DNA of 64,000 bases, taken from assembly GCA_030427205.1 (NCBI GenBank), contig JAUHXC010000026.1, positions 62,001 to 126,000 on the forward strand, given 5' to 3'. The notes beneath the pieces were generated by a model. That model saw nothing but the letters and a program-made list of their open reading frames with translations, was not told the origin of the DNA and did no database searches. Positions 1-11,907 of the stretch are shown in pieces; position 1 is the first letter of the stretch; the number at the start of each line of letters is the position of its first letter. This stretch comes from a bacterium. GTDB taxonomy: Bacteria > Myxococcota_A > Bradymonadia > UBA7976 > UBA1532. Position numbers and translations under genes: made by a program.

Positions 1-68
1 GTGCGCATAAGATACGTCGACTTTGCCCGGGCCACGCCCGGGTGCCCGCCTTGTCCGTGGAGGCCCCC

Positions 69-2945
<2,877 letters not shown>

Positions 2946-2987
2946 GCCCGACCCCCGCCCGGCGCTGCGCCGGCCCCACCCCGATCG

Positions 2988-4187
2988 ATGGAAAACGCCA
3001 TGGTCTCCACCGCACCGATCGCCGTGCCCGGCTTTCGCTTCGCCGGCCTGCCGGTGGGCATCAAGGCCAGCGGTGACCCCGACCTGGCCCTGCTCGTCGC
3101 CGACGGGCTGGTGCCCTGCGCCGGGGTGTTCACCACCAACCGCATCGTCGCCGCGCCGGTGACCCTCAGCCGCGACGTGCTGCTGCGCGGGGGCAATACG
3201 GTGCGCGCGGTCGTGGTCAACAGCGGCAACGCCAACGCCTGCACCGGCGAGCGCGGCGAGGCCGACGCCCGGGCCACCGCCGCCGCGGTCGCCGCGGCGC
3301 TCGGCTGCCAGGACGACGCCGTGCTCGTCTGCAGCACGGGCGTCATCGGGGCGCCCCTGCCGATGGAGCCGCTCGAAAAGGGCGTAGCGGCGGCGGCCGA
3401 GGCCCTCGACGGCGACGGGCTCGCGGCTTTCGCCCGGGCGATCATGACCACCGATACCCGGCCCAAGACCCGCAGCCTCGAGGTCAGCATCGGCGCGCGC
3501 ACCTACCGGGTGGCCGGGGCGGCGAAGGGCGCGGGCATGATCCACCCCAACATGGCCACGATGCTGGGCTTCGTGGTCACCGACGCGCCCGTCGACCCGC
3601 TCGATCTCGACGCCCTGTGGCATCGGGTCTGCCACCGCACCTTCAACGCGATCACCATCGACGGCGATACCAGCACCAACGACACCGCGCTGGTCTTCGC
3701 CGGGCCGGGCGATCCGTTGAAGGGCGACGACCTCAACGCGTTGAGCGACGCCATCGAAGCGGTCGCCGGCGAGCTGGCCCGGGACATCGTGCGCGACGCC
3801 GAGGGCGGCACCAAGACCGTGGCCCTCACCGTGGCCGGCGCCGCGAGCCACGCCGACGCCGCCGCCGCCGCCGAGGCGGTCGCGCTCAGCCCGCTGGTCA
3901 AGACCGCGCTGCACGGCGAAGACCCCAACTGGGGCCGCATCATCGCCGCGGTGGGCCGCAGCGGGGCCGCGTTCGACCCCGACGCGCTGAGCCTGACCAT
4001 CGGGCCGGTGGTCATCTACCACGGCCGCTGGATGGGCCCCGGCGCCGAGCAGCGCGCGCATCAGGTCATGAAGCGGGCCGAGTACTCCATCCGCCTCGAG
4101 CTGGGCAAAGGCAGCGCCAGCCGCACGATCCACACCTGCGACTTCGGCCCCGACTACGTGCGCATCAACGCCGACTACCGCAGCTGA
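2988..4187 (+). CDS. argJ: Bifunctional glutamate N-acetyltransferase / N-acetylglutamate synthase ArgJ
   Basis: ArgJ moves the acetyl group from N-acetylornithine to glutamate in the cyclic arginine pathway; bifunctional forms also use acetyl-CoA. The 399-residue protein is full length. It has the family signature around the self-cleavage point: residues 185-193 read IHPNMATML, with A190-T191 as the expected scissile bond and T191 as the nucleophile of the beta chain. The conserved segment EDPNWGRI is also present near the C-terminus. The ATG at 2988 has no clear Shine-Dalgarno; a second ATG lies four codons downstream at 3000. Whether it is mono- or bifunctional cannot be decided from sequence alone. 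Confidence 0.95.
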   Translation: MENAMVSTAPIAVPGFRFAGLPVGIKASGDPDLALLVADGLVPCAGVFTTNRIVAAPVTLSRDVLLRGGNTVRAVVVNSGNANACTGERGEADARATAAAVAAALGCQDDAVLVCSTGVIGAPLPMEPLEKGVAAAAEALDGDGLAAFARAIMTTDTRPKTRSLEVSIGARTYRVAGAAKGAGMIHPNMATMLGFVVTDAPVDPLDLDALWHRVCHRTFNAITIDGDTSTNDTALVFAGPGDPLKGDDLNALSDAIEAVAGELARDIVRDAEGGTKTVALTVAGAASHADAAAAAEAVALSPLVKTALHGEDPNWGRIIAAVGRSGAAFDPDALSLTIGPVVIYHGRWMGPGAEQRAHQVMKRAEYSIRLELGKGSASRTIHTCDFGPDYVRINADYRS

Positions 4188-4209
4188 CGGCGCCGCGCGC
4201 CGCCAGTGA

Positions 4210-4238
4210 TTGACCGCCCCCCGGGGCCGGTCTACGGT
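4210..4238 (+). promoter_or_regulatory. Sigma-70-type promoter placing the mRNA start at or near the next ATG
   Basis: TTGACC at 4210-4215 and TACGGT at 4233-4238 are separated by 17 bp. The -10 box ends only eight bases before the ATG at 4247, so transcription would start at or within about two bases of the start codon. There is no room for a Shine-Dalgarno, which suggests a leaderless mRNA. Confidence 0.5.
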
Positions 4239-4246
4239 GCGGAACC

Positions 4247-7200
4247 ATGGCCCGTCGCAAGAAGAAAGGCAGCCGCCGGGGTCAGCCCCGCCGCGCGCCG
4301 AAGCCCGCCTCGACGCCCGATACACCGGCGACGGTCGCCGAGCCGGACGCCGCCCCGGGCACCGCGCAGCGGCTGCACGGGCTGCGGGTCTTGTTGACCG
4401 GCGGCCGGCTCGACGCGGCGTTGGCCGCGGTGGACGACTGGCTGGAAGAGCTGGGCGAGTCGATCCCGGCGCCCGAGCCCGACACCCCCGAAAGCCCAGA
4501 AGCCCCCGAAGCCCCCGAGGCGCCCGAAGCCCCCGAGGCGCCAGAGACTGCCCCGCCCGCGGCTGACGTCATCGAGGCTGCCGAGCCCTCTGGCCCGCTC
4601 GACCCGGTCGCCGCCGGCCTGCTGCAGCCGCTCGACGTACCCGGGCCGCGCTTCTCGGTGCTGATGGCCGCCTACAACCGCAGCCACCTCATCGGCGAGG
4701 CCATCGACAGCGTGCTGGCCCAGGACTTCGCCGACTACGAGCTGGTCATCGTCGACGACGGCTCCACCGACGCGACCCCCGCGGTGGTCGGGCGCTACGC
4801 CGCCGCCGAGCCGCGCATCCGCTACATCCGCAAGCCGCAGAACGAAGGCCGCTCGCCGACCCGCAGCCGGGCGGTGGCCGAGGCCCGCGGCGCGTTCGTG
4901 CTGTGGATGGCCGACGACGACATCCTCGCCCCCGGCCTGCTCGCCCGCTACGACGCCGTGCTGCGCGAGAACCCGCACGTCGACGTGGTCTACGGCAAGC
5001 TGCAGCTCTTCGAGGGCGCGCGCGACCTCGACATCTACACCCCCAACGACTGGACCGGCCGCGAGCGGCGCCTGCTCGGGGCCGAGCTGCACGGCTCGTG
5101 CATCCCCGACGGCGGCACCGCCACCCGGCGGGCGCTCTACGCCAAGGTCGGCGCCCCGATCTACGACCCCGAGTTCGTGCGCGCCCAGGACTACGAGCTG
5201 TGGACCCGGCTGCTGCCCCACGCCCGGGTGCACATGGTCGACGAGGTGGTCTACCGCTACCGCAAGCACGACGGCGGCACCTCGTGGGGCCCCTTCGTCG
5301 ACCTCAGCTTCGACTCCAAGATCATCCGCCGCCACCTGTCGCGCCATACGCTCGAAGCGCTCTTCGTCACCACCGACTGGTCCGACCCGGTCGGGGCCCG
5401 CCGGGCGGCGATGATGCGCGTCGGCCGGCTGATGCTCGAGTACCAGGACCCGCACAACGCCCGCCGCTTCCTCGCCGGCGTCGCCGGCGCCGAGAGCGAC
5501 CCCGACGTGGTCGAGCCGCGGGTGAAGGGCCGCCTGATGGCCGGCGACCTCGACGGCGCCGCCCGCCTCGTCGAGGCCTTCGCCGCGCGCTGGCCGCTGC
5601 CCCACCCGCTCGTCGATCGACTGCGCGCGTGGCACGCCGACAGCGTCGAGCTGCTGCGCGCCGGGCGGGCCGCCATCGCCGCCGGGCGACCGAGCGAGGC
5701 CGAGAACCGGGCCGTCGAACATCACAACCGCTACGGCCTGAGCCACGGGGTCTGCCTGCTGCGCGCGCTGGCCCGGGTGGCCGGTGGCGACCGGCGGGAG
5801 GCCCTCTGGTATTTCTGCCAGGCCGCCCGGTTGAACGTCTCCGATACCGAGGTCGCCGAGCAGGCCGCCGCGCTCGCCGCCGAGCTCGGCGTCGACGGCC
5901 CCAAGGTCGACATCGCCGCCATGCGCCGGCGCCTCTGCGAGGCGTTCTACACCCCCATCACCGATCCGACCCCCGCCCCCGGCTCGGCGTCGATCAGCGC
6001 CATCATCGTCGTCGACGGGCAGGACGCCGAGGCCGCGCGGCGGGCCATCGCCAGCGCGCGCCGACAGATCCGCCGGCCGACCGAGATCGTGCTCGTCGGC
6101 GCCGAGAGCGACGCCGACGACATACGGGTCGTCGCCGGGGGAGAGACCCCCGCCGCCCGTCGGGCCGCCGCCCTGGACGCCGCCACCGGCGACTACATCG
6201 CCTGGCTCACCGCCGACGGCGCCTGGACCCCCGAGCACACCGCCCGGCTCGGCGCCGCCCTCGACGCCGGCGCGCGCGTCGCCTGGGGCGATGGCCACCA
6301 CCGCGAACCGACCGGCGAGACGGCCTTCGCCCCGCCGGCCGGGCCCGGCCGCCAGCGGCTGCTGGCCGATCCGGTGATCCCGCTGCGCGGGCTGATGCAC
6401 CGCCGTGAGATCGCGCCGACCCCCGAAGACGGCCCCCACGGCGACTGGGTCTACGCCCTCGACCTGCTGTGGAGCGCCGATCGTGACGACGACGTCGTCC
6501 GGGTCGGCGCGCCCACCTGGGTCGGCCCGGCGCCAGCGGAGCCCGACCCGGCCGACCCCGCCGCCCGCGCGCCGCTGGAGCGGGTCTTCGGGCGCCACCC
6601 GACGCCGCTGCTCTTCGCCCCCGCCGCCCGGGCCCGCCAGGCGGCGCGGCTGGCGCCTTTTGGCGTCGACTGGCCCCTGCGCGGCCGCACCGGCGTCGTG
6701 ATCGTCGGCCGACGGCGGGCCGACATCGAGCGCAGCCTCGCGGCGGTCGAAGCGGGGACCCGCTGCCCGCACGCCGTCGTGGTGGTCGTCGACGGGCCCG
6801 ACGCCGCCGATCGTGAAGCCCTCGTCGAGCGCTGCGCGGCGCATACCCTCGTCCTGACGCCGCGCCCGCTGGGGCCCGCCAAGGCCTTCAACCTGGGCCT
6901 CGCCCGGGCCGGCGGCGACCGGGTGGCCCTGCTGCGGGCCGGCGTCGAGCCGCCCGACGGCTGGCTCGGCCGCATGCGCTGGTTCCTCGCCGAGGCGCAG
7001 GCGCCCGAATCGCTGGCGCTGGCCCTGCCCGCCCGCCGCGCCGACGGCCCCGTCGAGCGGCCCGACGACCGCTGCCTGCTGGTGACCCGGGCGGCGCTGG
7101 AGGCCATCGGCGGCGCCGATCTGACCGTCGACCGGGCGCTGTGGCTCGACGACTGGCTGCTGCGGCTGCGGCGCGCCGGCTTCGGCTGGCGCCCGACCGA

Positions 7201-7786
7201 TGTGCCCCTCGACGCCCTCGTCGAGCGCTGGGCGACGCCGGCCGACGCCGACGCCGACGCGGCCCCCGTTTTTCGCGCCCGCTGGGGCGCGCTGCCGCTG
7301 GGTGATCGCTTGCCGCCCGCGCCCCAGATCGAGCCCGGGGGCCCCACGCCCGCCCCGATCCACTGCCCGTATGGCGCCGAGGAGGGCTTCCGCTTCGACA
7401 TCCCGCCGGTCGACGTGCACGACGGCGCGGGTGGCCCGCGGCTGCTGGTCCCCGACCCCGACCTGGACGACCCGGACCGCCGCGCGGCGCTGATCGAGCT
7501 GCTCGGCGCGCTGCCCGCCGGCGCCCGCGTCTGGCTGCGCACGCCCCCGGGCGCCGGCCCCGCCGCGCTCGACGCGCTGGCCACGACCGAGCCCGCCGCC
7601 GACGTCTGGATCGTCGACGCCGACCTCGCGCCCGACCGCGAAGGCGGGCTCTACACCGCCGCCGACGCGGTCTACATCAGCGGGCCCGACGGGCTGCACG
7701 TCCGCCGGGCGTTCGACTGCGGCCATGTGCCGCTGCGCAGCGCCGACGCCGTGCGCCGCTGGGCCGCCGGAGGCGCCGCCCGATGA
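4247..7786 (+). CDS. Giant family-2 glycosyltransferase with three GT-A-like segments
   Basis: This 1179-residue cytoplasmic protein is likely to add sugars to an envelope glycan or glycoprotein. After a Lys/Arg-rich start and a Pro-Glu-Ala repeat tract (about residues 79-105), a clear GT2 domain runs from about 138 to 350, with DDGST at 170-174 and the metal-site DDD at 223-225. A middle helical region may hold TPR-like repeats. Two weaker GT2-like Rossmann segments follow (about 580-720 and 814-1010); neither shows an intact DDGST/DxD pair, so they may be inactive or serve in binding. The acceptor cannot be predicted. The stop overlaps the ATG of the next gene by four bases, so the two are translationally coupled. 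No signal peptide or transmembrane helix is seen. Confidence 0.85.
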   Translation: MARRKKKGSRRGQPRRAPKPASTPDTPATVAEPDAAPGTAQRLHGLRVLLTGGRLDAALAAVDDWLEELGESIPAPEPDTPESPEAPEAPEAPEAPEAPETAPPAADVIEAAEPSGPLDPVAAGLLQPLDVPGPRFSVLMAAYNRSHLIGEAIDSVLAQDFADYELVIVDDGSTDATPAVVGRYAAAEPRIRYIRKPQNEGRSPTRSRAVAEARGAFVLWMADDDILAPGLLARYDAVLRENPHVDVVYGKLQLFEGARDLDIYTPNDWTGRERRLLGAELHGSCIPDGGTATRRALYAKVGAPIYDPEFVRAQDYELWTRLLPHARVHMVDEVVYRYRKHDGGTSWGPFVDLSFDSKIIRRHLSRHTLEALFVTTDWSDPVGARRAAMMRVGRLMLEYQDPHNARRFLAGVAGAESDPDVVEPRVKGRLMAGDLDGAARLVEAFAARWPLPHPLVDRLRAWHADSVELLRAGRAAIAAGRPSEAENRAVEHHNRYGLSHGVCLLRALARVAGGDRREALWYFCQAARLNVSDTEVAEQAAALAAELGVDGPKVDIAAMRRRLCEAFYTPITDPTPAPGSASISAIIVVDGQDAEAARRAIASARRQIRRPTEIVLVGAESDADDIRVVAGGETPAARRAAALDAATGDYIAWLTADGAWTPEHTARLGAALDAGARVAWGDGHHREPTGETAFAPPAGPGRQRLLADPVIPLRGLMHRREIAPTPEDGPHGDWVYALDLLWSADRDDDVVRVGAPTWVGPAPAEPDPADPAARAPLERVFGRHPTPLLFAPAARARQAARLAPFGVDWPLRGRTGVVIVGRRRADIERSLAAVEAGTRCPHAVVVVVDGPDAADREALVERCAAHTLVLTPRPLGPAKAFNLGLARAGGDRVALLRAGVEPPDGWLGRMRWFLAEAQAPESLALALPARRADGPVERPDDRCLLVTRAALEAIGGADLTVDRALWLDDWLLRLRRAGFGWRPTDVPLDALVERWATPADADADAAPVFRARWGALPLGDRLPPAPQIEPGGPTPAPIHCPYGAEEGFRFDIPPVDVHDGAGGPRLLVPDPDLDDPDRRAALIELLGALPAGARVWLRTPPGAGPAALDALATTEPAADVWIVDADLAPDREGGLYTAADAVYISGPDGLHVRRAFDCGHVPLRSADAVRRWAAGGAAR

Positions 7787-10143
7787 GCATCTCGCCCGCC
7801 GCCCGCCGTCAGGCCGACCGTGAAGCCCGGGCCAGCCTCGCCGCCCGCAAGAAGGCCGTCGTCGACGCGCTCGACCGCATCCAGAAGGCGTTCGACCCGC
7901 CGCTGAGCAACGGCGAGCTGGCGCTGGGCCTCGAGCTGCAGGTCTTCGAGATCGGCCGCTTTCGCAGCAGCAGCGCCCGGCTGCGGGCCGCCTTGCCCGA
8001 CAGCTTCACCATGGCGCTCGTCGACGGGCTGGTCGACGGGCGCATCCTGCCGGCGCTGCTCGACGACCCGCGCTCGAGCAAGCGGGTCCTGCAGCTGTGC
8101 ACGCCCGAAGAGGCCTCGCGGTTGGGCATGGAGTGGGAGATCAAGAACCTCGCCGGCGGCCCGATCCCCGAGCGGCGGGGCACGTGGGACGAGGACGACG
8201 CCTGGGATCTCTTCGGCGACGGCCGGCCGCTGGTCGCCGCGGTCGACCCGGCCACGGGCGGCGCGCGGGTCCGGCGGGCGACGGTGCGCATCGGCCCGGC
8301 CGACGACCCGCTCGAGATCTCGCCGCTGGGCCTGGGCGCGATGCGCTTGTCCACCGGCGAGCGCCCCGACGAGAGCCGCGCCCGGGCGACGCTGCACGCC
8401 GCGCTCGACGGCGGCATCACCTTCATCGACACCGCCGACGTCTACGCGCTCGACGAGCACGACCTGCACCACAACGAGAGGCTCATCGCCGCGGTGCTCG
8501 CCGAGCGCGACCCCGCCGAGCGCGAGCGGGTCGTGATCGCGACCAAGGCCGGGCTGATCCGCCGCGGTCCGCGCTGGCTGCCGTGCGGTGATCCGGCCCA
8601 TCTGACATCGGCGGTAGAGGCCTCCCTGGCCGCGCTGGGGCGCGATCGGCTCGATCTGGTGCAACTTCATGCGATCGACCGCAATGTGCCCATAGAGCGC
8701 AGCGTAGAGGCCCTGGAGGCCCTTCGCCTGCGGGGGTTGGTGCGCCATGTCGGCCTGTGCAACGTCGACGCCGACCAGATCCGCGCCGCGCGGCGGATCG
8801 CGCCCATCGTCAGCGTGCAGAACGCCTGGAGCCCGCTGGACAACGCCGCCTTCACCAAGGGGGTCGTCGCCGCCTGCCGCAGCTGGGGCATCGCGCGCAT
8901 CGCCCACTCGCCGCTGGGCGGGCACAAGCGCGGCGGGCGGCTGGCCAAGGACGCCGTGCTGAGGCGCCTCGCCGAGCAGCGCCAGACGAGCCCCGAGGCG
9001 GTCGCCCTCGCCCAGCTGATGGACGCCGGCTTCGTGCCCATCCCCGGCGCGACCCGGCCCGAGACCGCGGCGGCGAGCGCGGCGGCGATGGCGCTGCACC
9101 TCGACGGCGAGGCCCACGGCGCGCTCGACGCCCGCTTCGAGCCGGTCGCCGCCGAGCGCCCGCCGGTCTTCAGCGGCGGCGCGAGCCCCGAGGTCGTGAT
9201 CGTCATGGGCCCGCCGGCCGCCGGCAAGAGCAGCCGGGTGATGCCGCTGGTCGAGATGGGCTATCACCGGCTCAACCGGGACGAGATCGGCGGCAAGCTC
9301 GACGACCTCATCCCGCACATCGACGCCGGCCACAACGCCGGCCACCGCCGCTTCGTGCTCGACAATACCTACCCCGATCGGGCCTCGCGGGCGGCGGTGC
9401 TGGCCAAGGCCTCCGAGCTGGGGCTGCCGGTGCGCTGCCTCTTCATCGACGCCCGCATCGAGCAGGCGCGCTTCAACGCCGCCCGGCGCATCTTCGGGCG
9501 CTACGGGCGCATGCTCGACCCGAAAGAGCTGGTCGAGGCGGGCAAGACCGACGTCAATACCTTCCCGCCGGTGGCCATCGCCGCGTGGTTCCGCCGGTTC
9601 GAGGCGCCGTCCACCGACGAGGGCTTCGCGTCGGTCACCGTGGCCCCCTACAAGCGGGTGCTGGGGCCCGAGTACCGCCATCGGGCGCTCATCCTGGACT
9701 ACGACGGCACCCTGCGGCAGACCCGCAGCGGCGCGCCGTTTCCCCGCACGCCGCAGGATGTGCTCGCGCTGCCCGGCCGGGCGGCGGTGCTGACCCGCTT
9801 CCGCGAGGCGGGCTGGCGGCTGCTGGGGGTGTCGAACCAGGGCGGCGTCGCGGCCAACATGCTCAGCTACGAGATGGCCCTCGCCGGCATCGGCGAGACC
9901 CAGAAGCAGCTCGGCCTGCGCATCGAGACCCGCTTCTGCCCGCACCCGGCGCGGCCGGTGAGGTGCTGGTGCCGCAAGCCTTTGCCCGGGTTCGGGGTGG
10001 AGTTCATCGAGCGCTATCGGCTCGACCCGGTGCGCTGCATCTACGTCGGCGACATGAAATCCGACGCCGACTTCGCCCGCGCGGCGGGCTTCGCCTACTT
10101 CGACGCCGAGCCCTTCTTCGCCTCACCGCCGGACCCGGACTGA
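7783..10143 (+). CDS. Aldo/keto reductase fused to a polynucleotide-kinase-like P-loop kinase and HAD phosphatase
   Basis: This 786-residue protein joins modules that normally work apart. Residues 1-165 match nothing I recognise. Residues about 167-450 are an NADPH-dependent aldo/keto reductase with a complete catalytic tetrad (D216, Y221, K255, H296). A P-loop kinase follows, with GPPAAGKS at 476-483 and a downstream LNRDEIGGK, resembling the 5'-kinase of T4 Pnkp. The end is a HAD-IIIA phosphatase with DYDGT at 639-643 and a TRSGAPFPRTPQD segment much like the phosphatase of eukaryotic PNKP, plus a zinc-type loop (C719, H721, C728, C730) typical of GmhB/HisB-N enzymes. The kinase-then-phosphatase order is that of T4 Pnkp. 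The substrate could be nucleic acid ends or a sugar/nucleotide; the upstream coupled glycosyltransferase leaves the second option open. Confidence 0.85.
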   Translation: MSISPAARRQADREARASLAARKKAVVDALDRIQKAFDPPLSNGELALGLELQVFEIGRFRSSSARLRAALPDSFTMALVDGLVDGRILPALLDDPRSSKRVLQLCTPEEASRLGMEWEIKNLAGGPIPERRGTWDEDDAWDLFGDGRPLVAAVDPATGGARVRRATVRIGPADDPLEISPLGLGAMRLSTGERPDESRARATLHAALDGGITFIDTADVYALDEHDLHHNERLIAAVLAERDPAERERVVIATKAGLIRRGPRWLPCGDPAHLTSAVEASLAALGRDRLDLVQLHAIDRNVPIERSVEALEALRLRGLVRHVGLCNVDADQIRAARRIAPIVSVQNAWSPLDNAAFTKGVVAACRSWGIARIAHSPLGGHKRGGRLAKDAVLRRLAEQRQTSPEAVALAQLMDAGFVPIPGATRPETAAASAAAMALHLDGEAHGALDARFEPVAAERPPVFSGGASPEVVIVMGPPAAGKSSRVMPLVEMGYHRLNRDEIGGKLDDLIPHIDAGHNAGHRRFVLDNTYPDRASRAAVLAKASELGLPVRCLFIDARIEQARFNAARRIFGRYGRMLDPKELVEAGKTDVNTFPPVAIAAWFRRFEAPSTDEGFASVTVAPYKRVLGPEYRHRALILDYDGTLRQTRSGAPFPRTPQDVLALPGRAAVLTRFREAGWRLLGVSNQGGVAANMLSYEMALAGIGETQKQLGLRIETRFCPHPARPVRCWCRKPLPGFGVEFIERYRLDPVRCIYVGDMKSDADFARAAGFAYFDAEPFFASPPDPD

Positions 10144-10427
10144 CCCCCGCTGTGAGCGCCGCGGGTCTCGAAGGCCCGCTGCAACGCGGCGACCGTCGGC
10201 GGGTCGTCGAGCACCGTCTGACAGGCGATCTGCTTGTGCGCGTCGCTGATCGGCGCGTGGCGGGCGACGAGCTGGCCGTCGACGAAGGCGGTGCAGTCGT
10301 CGGTGCCGCCGTTCTCGCAGATCTGCGACGCCAGCTTGCCGCACGGCGTCCGGCTGAACTTGCTGCAGGCGGTCGTGCCCAGGGCCAGCGCGGCGAGCGC
10401 CAGCGGCGCGAGGCGGATGCGGGTCAT
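10095..10427 (-). CDS. Small cysteine-containing lipoprotein
   Basis: A 110-residue protein with a lipoprotein-type signal peptide; the likely lipidated cysteine is C21 in the imperfect lipobox GTTAC. The mature part has four further cysteines (in PCGKLASQIC, DDC and IAC), which could form two disulphides, and a Gly/Ser/Lys-rich tail. GGAG lies upstream of the ATG. Its 3' end overlaps the end of the convergent fusion gene by 49 nt on the opposite strand. It belongs to no family I know; similar short Cys-rich lipoproteins are common in myxobacteria. Confidence 0.7.
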   Translation of the reverse strand: MTRIRLAPLALAALALGTTACSKFSRTPCGKLASQICENGGTDDCTAFVDGQLVARHAPISDAHKQIACQTVLDDPPTVAALQRAFETRGAHSGGQSGSGGEAKKGSASK

Positions 10428-10594
10428 CGAGGCGGTCTCCTGTGGGCCAGGGGTCGGATGCTGTCAAACCCGGGTGGTCGCGGTCAATGTGCCCGCCGGT
10501 GAGCCGACGGCGCGGCGGTACGGTGGCCAAGCGCGGCGCGATCGGGCACCCTCTGCCCGACACCCCGGTATCTCACGTCCGCAGCGGAGGCCCG

Positions 10595-11887
10595 ATGCAC
10601 CCCATCGCCGTCGAACTCGACCAGCAGCTCACCGATCCGGTCCGCGCCTTGCTCTCGAAGAAGGGCCGCGAGATCTTCTTCCCCAGCAAGGGCATCCTCG
10701 GCCAGGCGGCCGACGCGCGCGGCAAGCGCATCAACGCCACCATCGGCATCGCCCTCGAAGAAGACGGCTCGCCGATGCGCCTCGAGGGCCTCGACGGCGT
10801 CGCCGGTCTCGGGCCGCGGGACGCCTTCACCTACGCCCCGAGCTATGGCAAGCCGCAGCTGCGCGACGCCTGGCGCGACCTCATCCGCAAGAAGAACCCT
10901 TCGCTGGGCGAGCTGCCGCTCTCGCGGCCGGTGGTCACCAACGCGCTGACCCACGCGCTGAGCATGTGCGGCTATCTCTTCCTCGACCCGGGCGACCGGC
11001 TGATCCTGCCCGACCTGTTCTGGGGCAACTACAAGCTGATCTTCAACCACGGCTACGACGCCGAGCTGGCCACGTTCGCGACCTTCGCCGGCGGCGGCTT
11101 CGACGTCGACGGGCTGAAGGCGCGGCTGGCGGAGGGCGCGCCGGGCAAGCGGGTGGTGCTGCTCAACTTCCCCAACAACCCCACCGGCTATACCCCGACG
11201 CCCGCCGAGGGTGAGGCCATCCGCGACGCGCTGGTGGCCTGCTGCGAGGCGGGCAACGACGTGGCGGTGCTGATCGACGACGCCTACTTCGGGCTGGTCT
11301 ACGAAGACGGGGTGATGACCGAGTCGATCTTCACCTTGCTCGCCGACGCCCACGAGCGCCTGCTGGCGGTCAAGATCGACGGGGCCACCAAGGAGGACTA
11401 CGTCTGGGGCTTCCGGGTGGGCTTCATCACCTACGCCATCAAGAACGGCAGCGCGGCGCTGTACGACGCCCTGGCGGACAAGACCGCCGGCGCGGTGCGC
11501 GGCAACATCTCCAACGCCTCGCACCTGGGGCAGTCGCTGATGCTGCGCACCTACGCCGACCCGGCCTACGACGCGTGGAAGGCCGAGAAGTACGCGACGC
11601 TCGCCAAGCGCTACCGCGCGGTGCGGCAGATCCTCGACGACCACCCCGAATACGCCGAGCGCTTCGCGGCGCTGCCGTTCAACTCGGGCTACTTCATGTG
11701 CGTGCGGCCCACGGGCGTCAGCCCCGAAGCGGTGCGCCAGCGGCTGCTCGAGGCCTACGACACCGGCATCATCGCCACCGGCGATCTGATCCGGGTGGCG
11801 TTCTCGTCGACGCCCGGCGCGCTGCTGGCAGATCTGTTCGCCAACATCTACGCCGCTTGCGGTGATGTGGCGGGCAAGGGCGCCTGA
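10595..11887 (+). CDS. PLP-dependent class I/II aminotransferase
   Basis: A 430-residue fold-type I enzyme likely to transfer an amino group between an amino acid and a 2-oxo acid. Visible features are the NFPNNPTGY segment, the aspartate in DDAYFG that contacts the PLP pyridine nitrogen, and the Schiff-base lysine K266 in ATKED followed by GFRVGF with the substrate-binding arginine. The ATG at 10595 is chosen over longer readings because GGAGG lies at 10586-10590. It stands alone, divergent from the small lipoprotein and convergent with the polysaccharide export gene. The amino acid specificity cannot be assigned; aspartate/aromatic or diaminopimelate-type activity are all possible. Confidence 0.88.
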   Translation: MHPIAVELDQQLTDPVRALLSKKGREIFFPSKGILGQAADARGKRINATIGIALEEDGSPMRLEGLDGVAGLGPRDAFTYAPSYGKPQLRDAWRDLIRKKNPSLGELPLSRPVVTNALTHALSMCGYLFLDPGDRLILPDLFWGNYKLIFNHGYDAELATFATFAGGGFDVDGLKARLAEGAPGKRVVLLNFPNNPTGYTPTPAEGEAIRDALVACCEAGNDVAVLIDDAYFGLVYEDGVMTESIFTLLADAHERLLAVKIDGATKEDYVWGFRVGFITYAIKNGSAALYDALADKTAGAVRGNISNASHLGQSLMLRTYADPAYDAWKAEKYATLAKRYRAVRQILDDHPEYAERFAALPFNSGYFMCVRPTGVSPEAVRQRLLEAYDTGIIATGDLIRVAFSSTPGALLADLFANIYAACGDVAGKGA

Positions 11888-11907
11888 CGGCTGCGGGCCG
11901 CGTCAGC

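Noticed and set aside
4232..7726. Very long open frame on the minus strand opposite the glycosyltransferase
   Set aside because: It is a by-product of high GC at third codon positions. Its product is a low-complexity Gly/Ala/Arg/Val mixture with no motif, while the plus strand has clear GT2 signatures.
9679..10143. HAD part of the fusion read as histidinol-phosphatase
   Set aside because: The zinc loop fits HisB-N, but the TRSGAPFPRTPQD stretch and the adjacent kinase point to a PNKP-type phosphatase, and no his gene is near.
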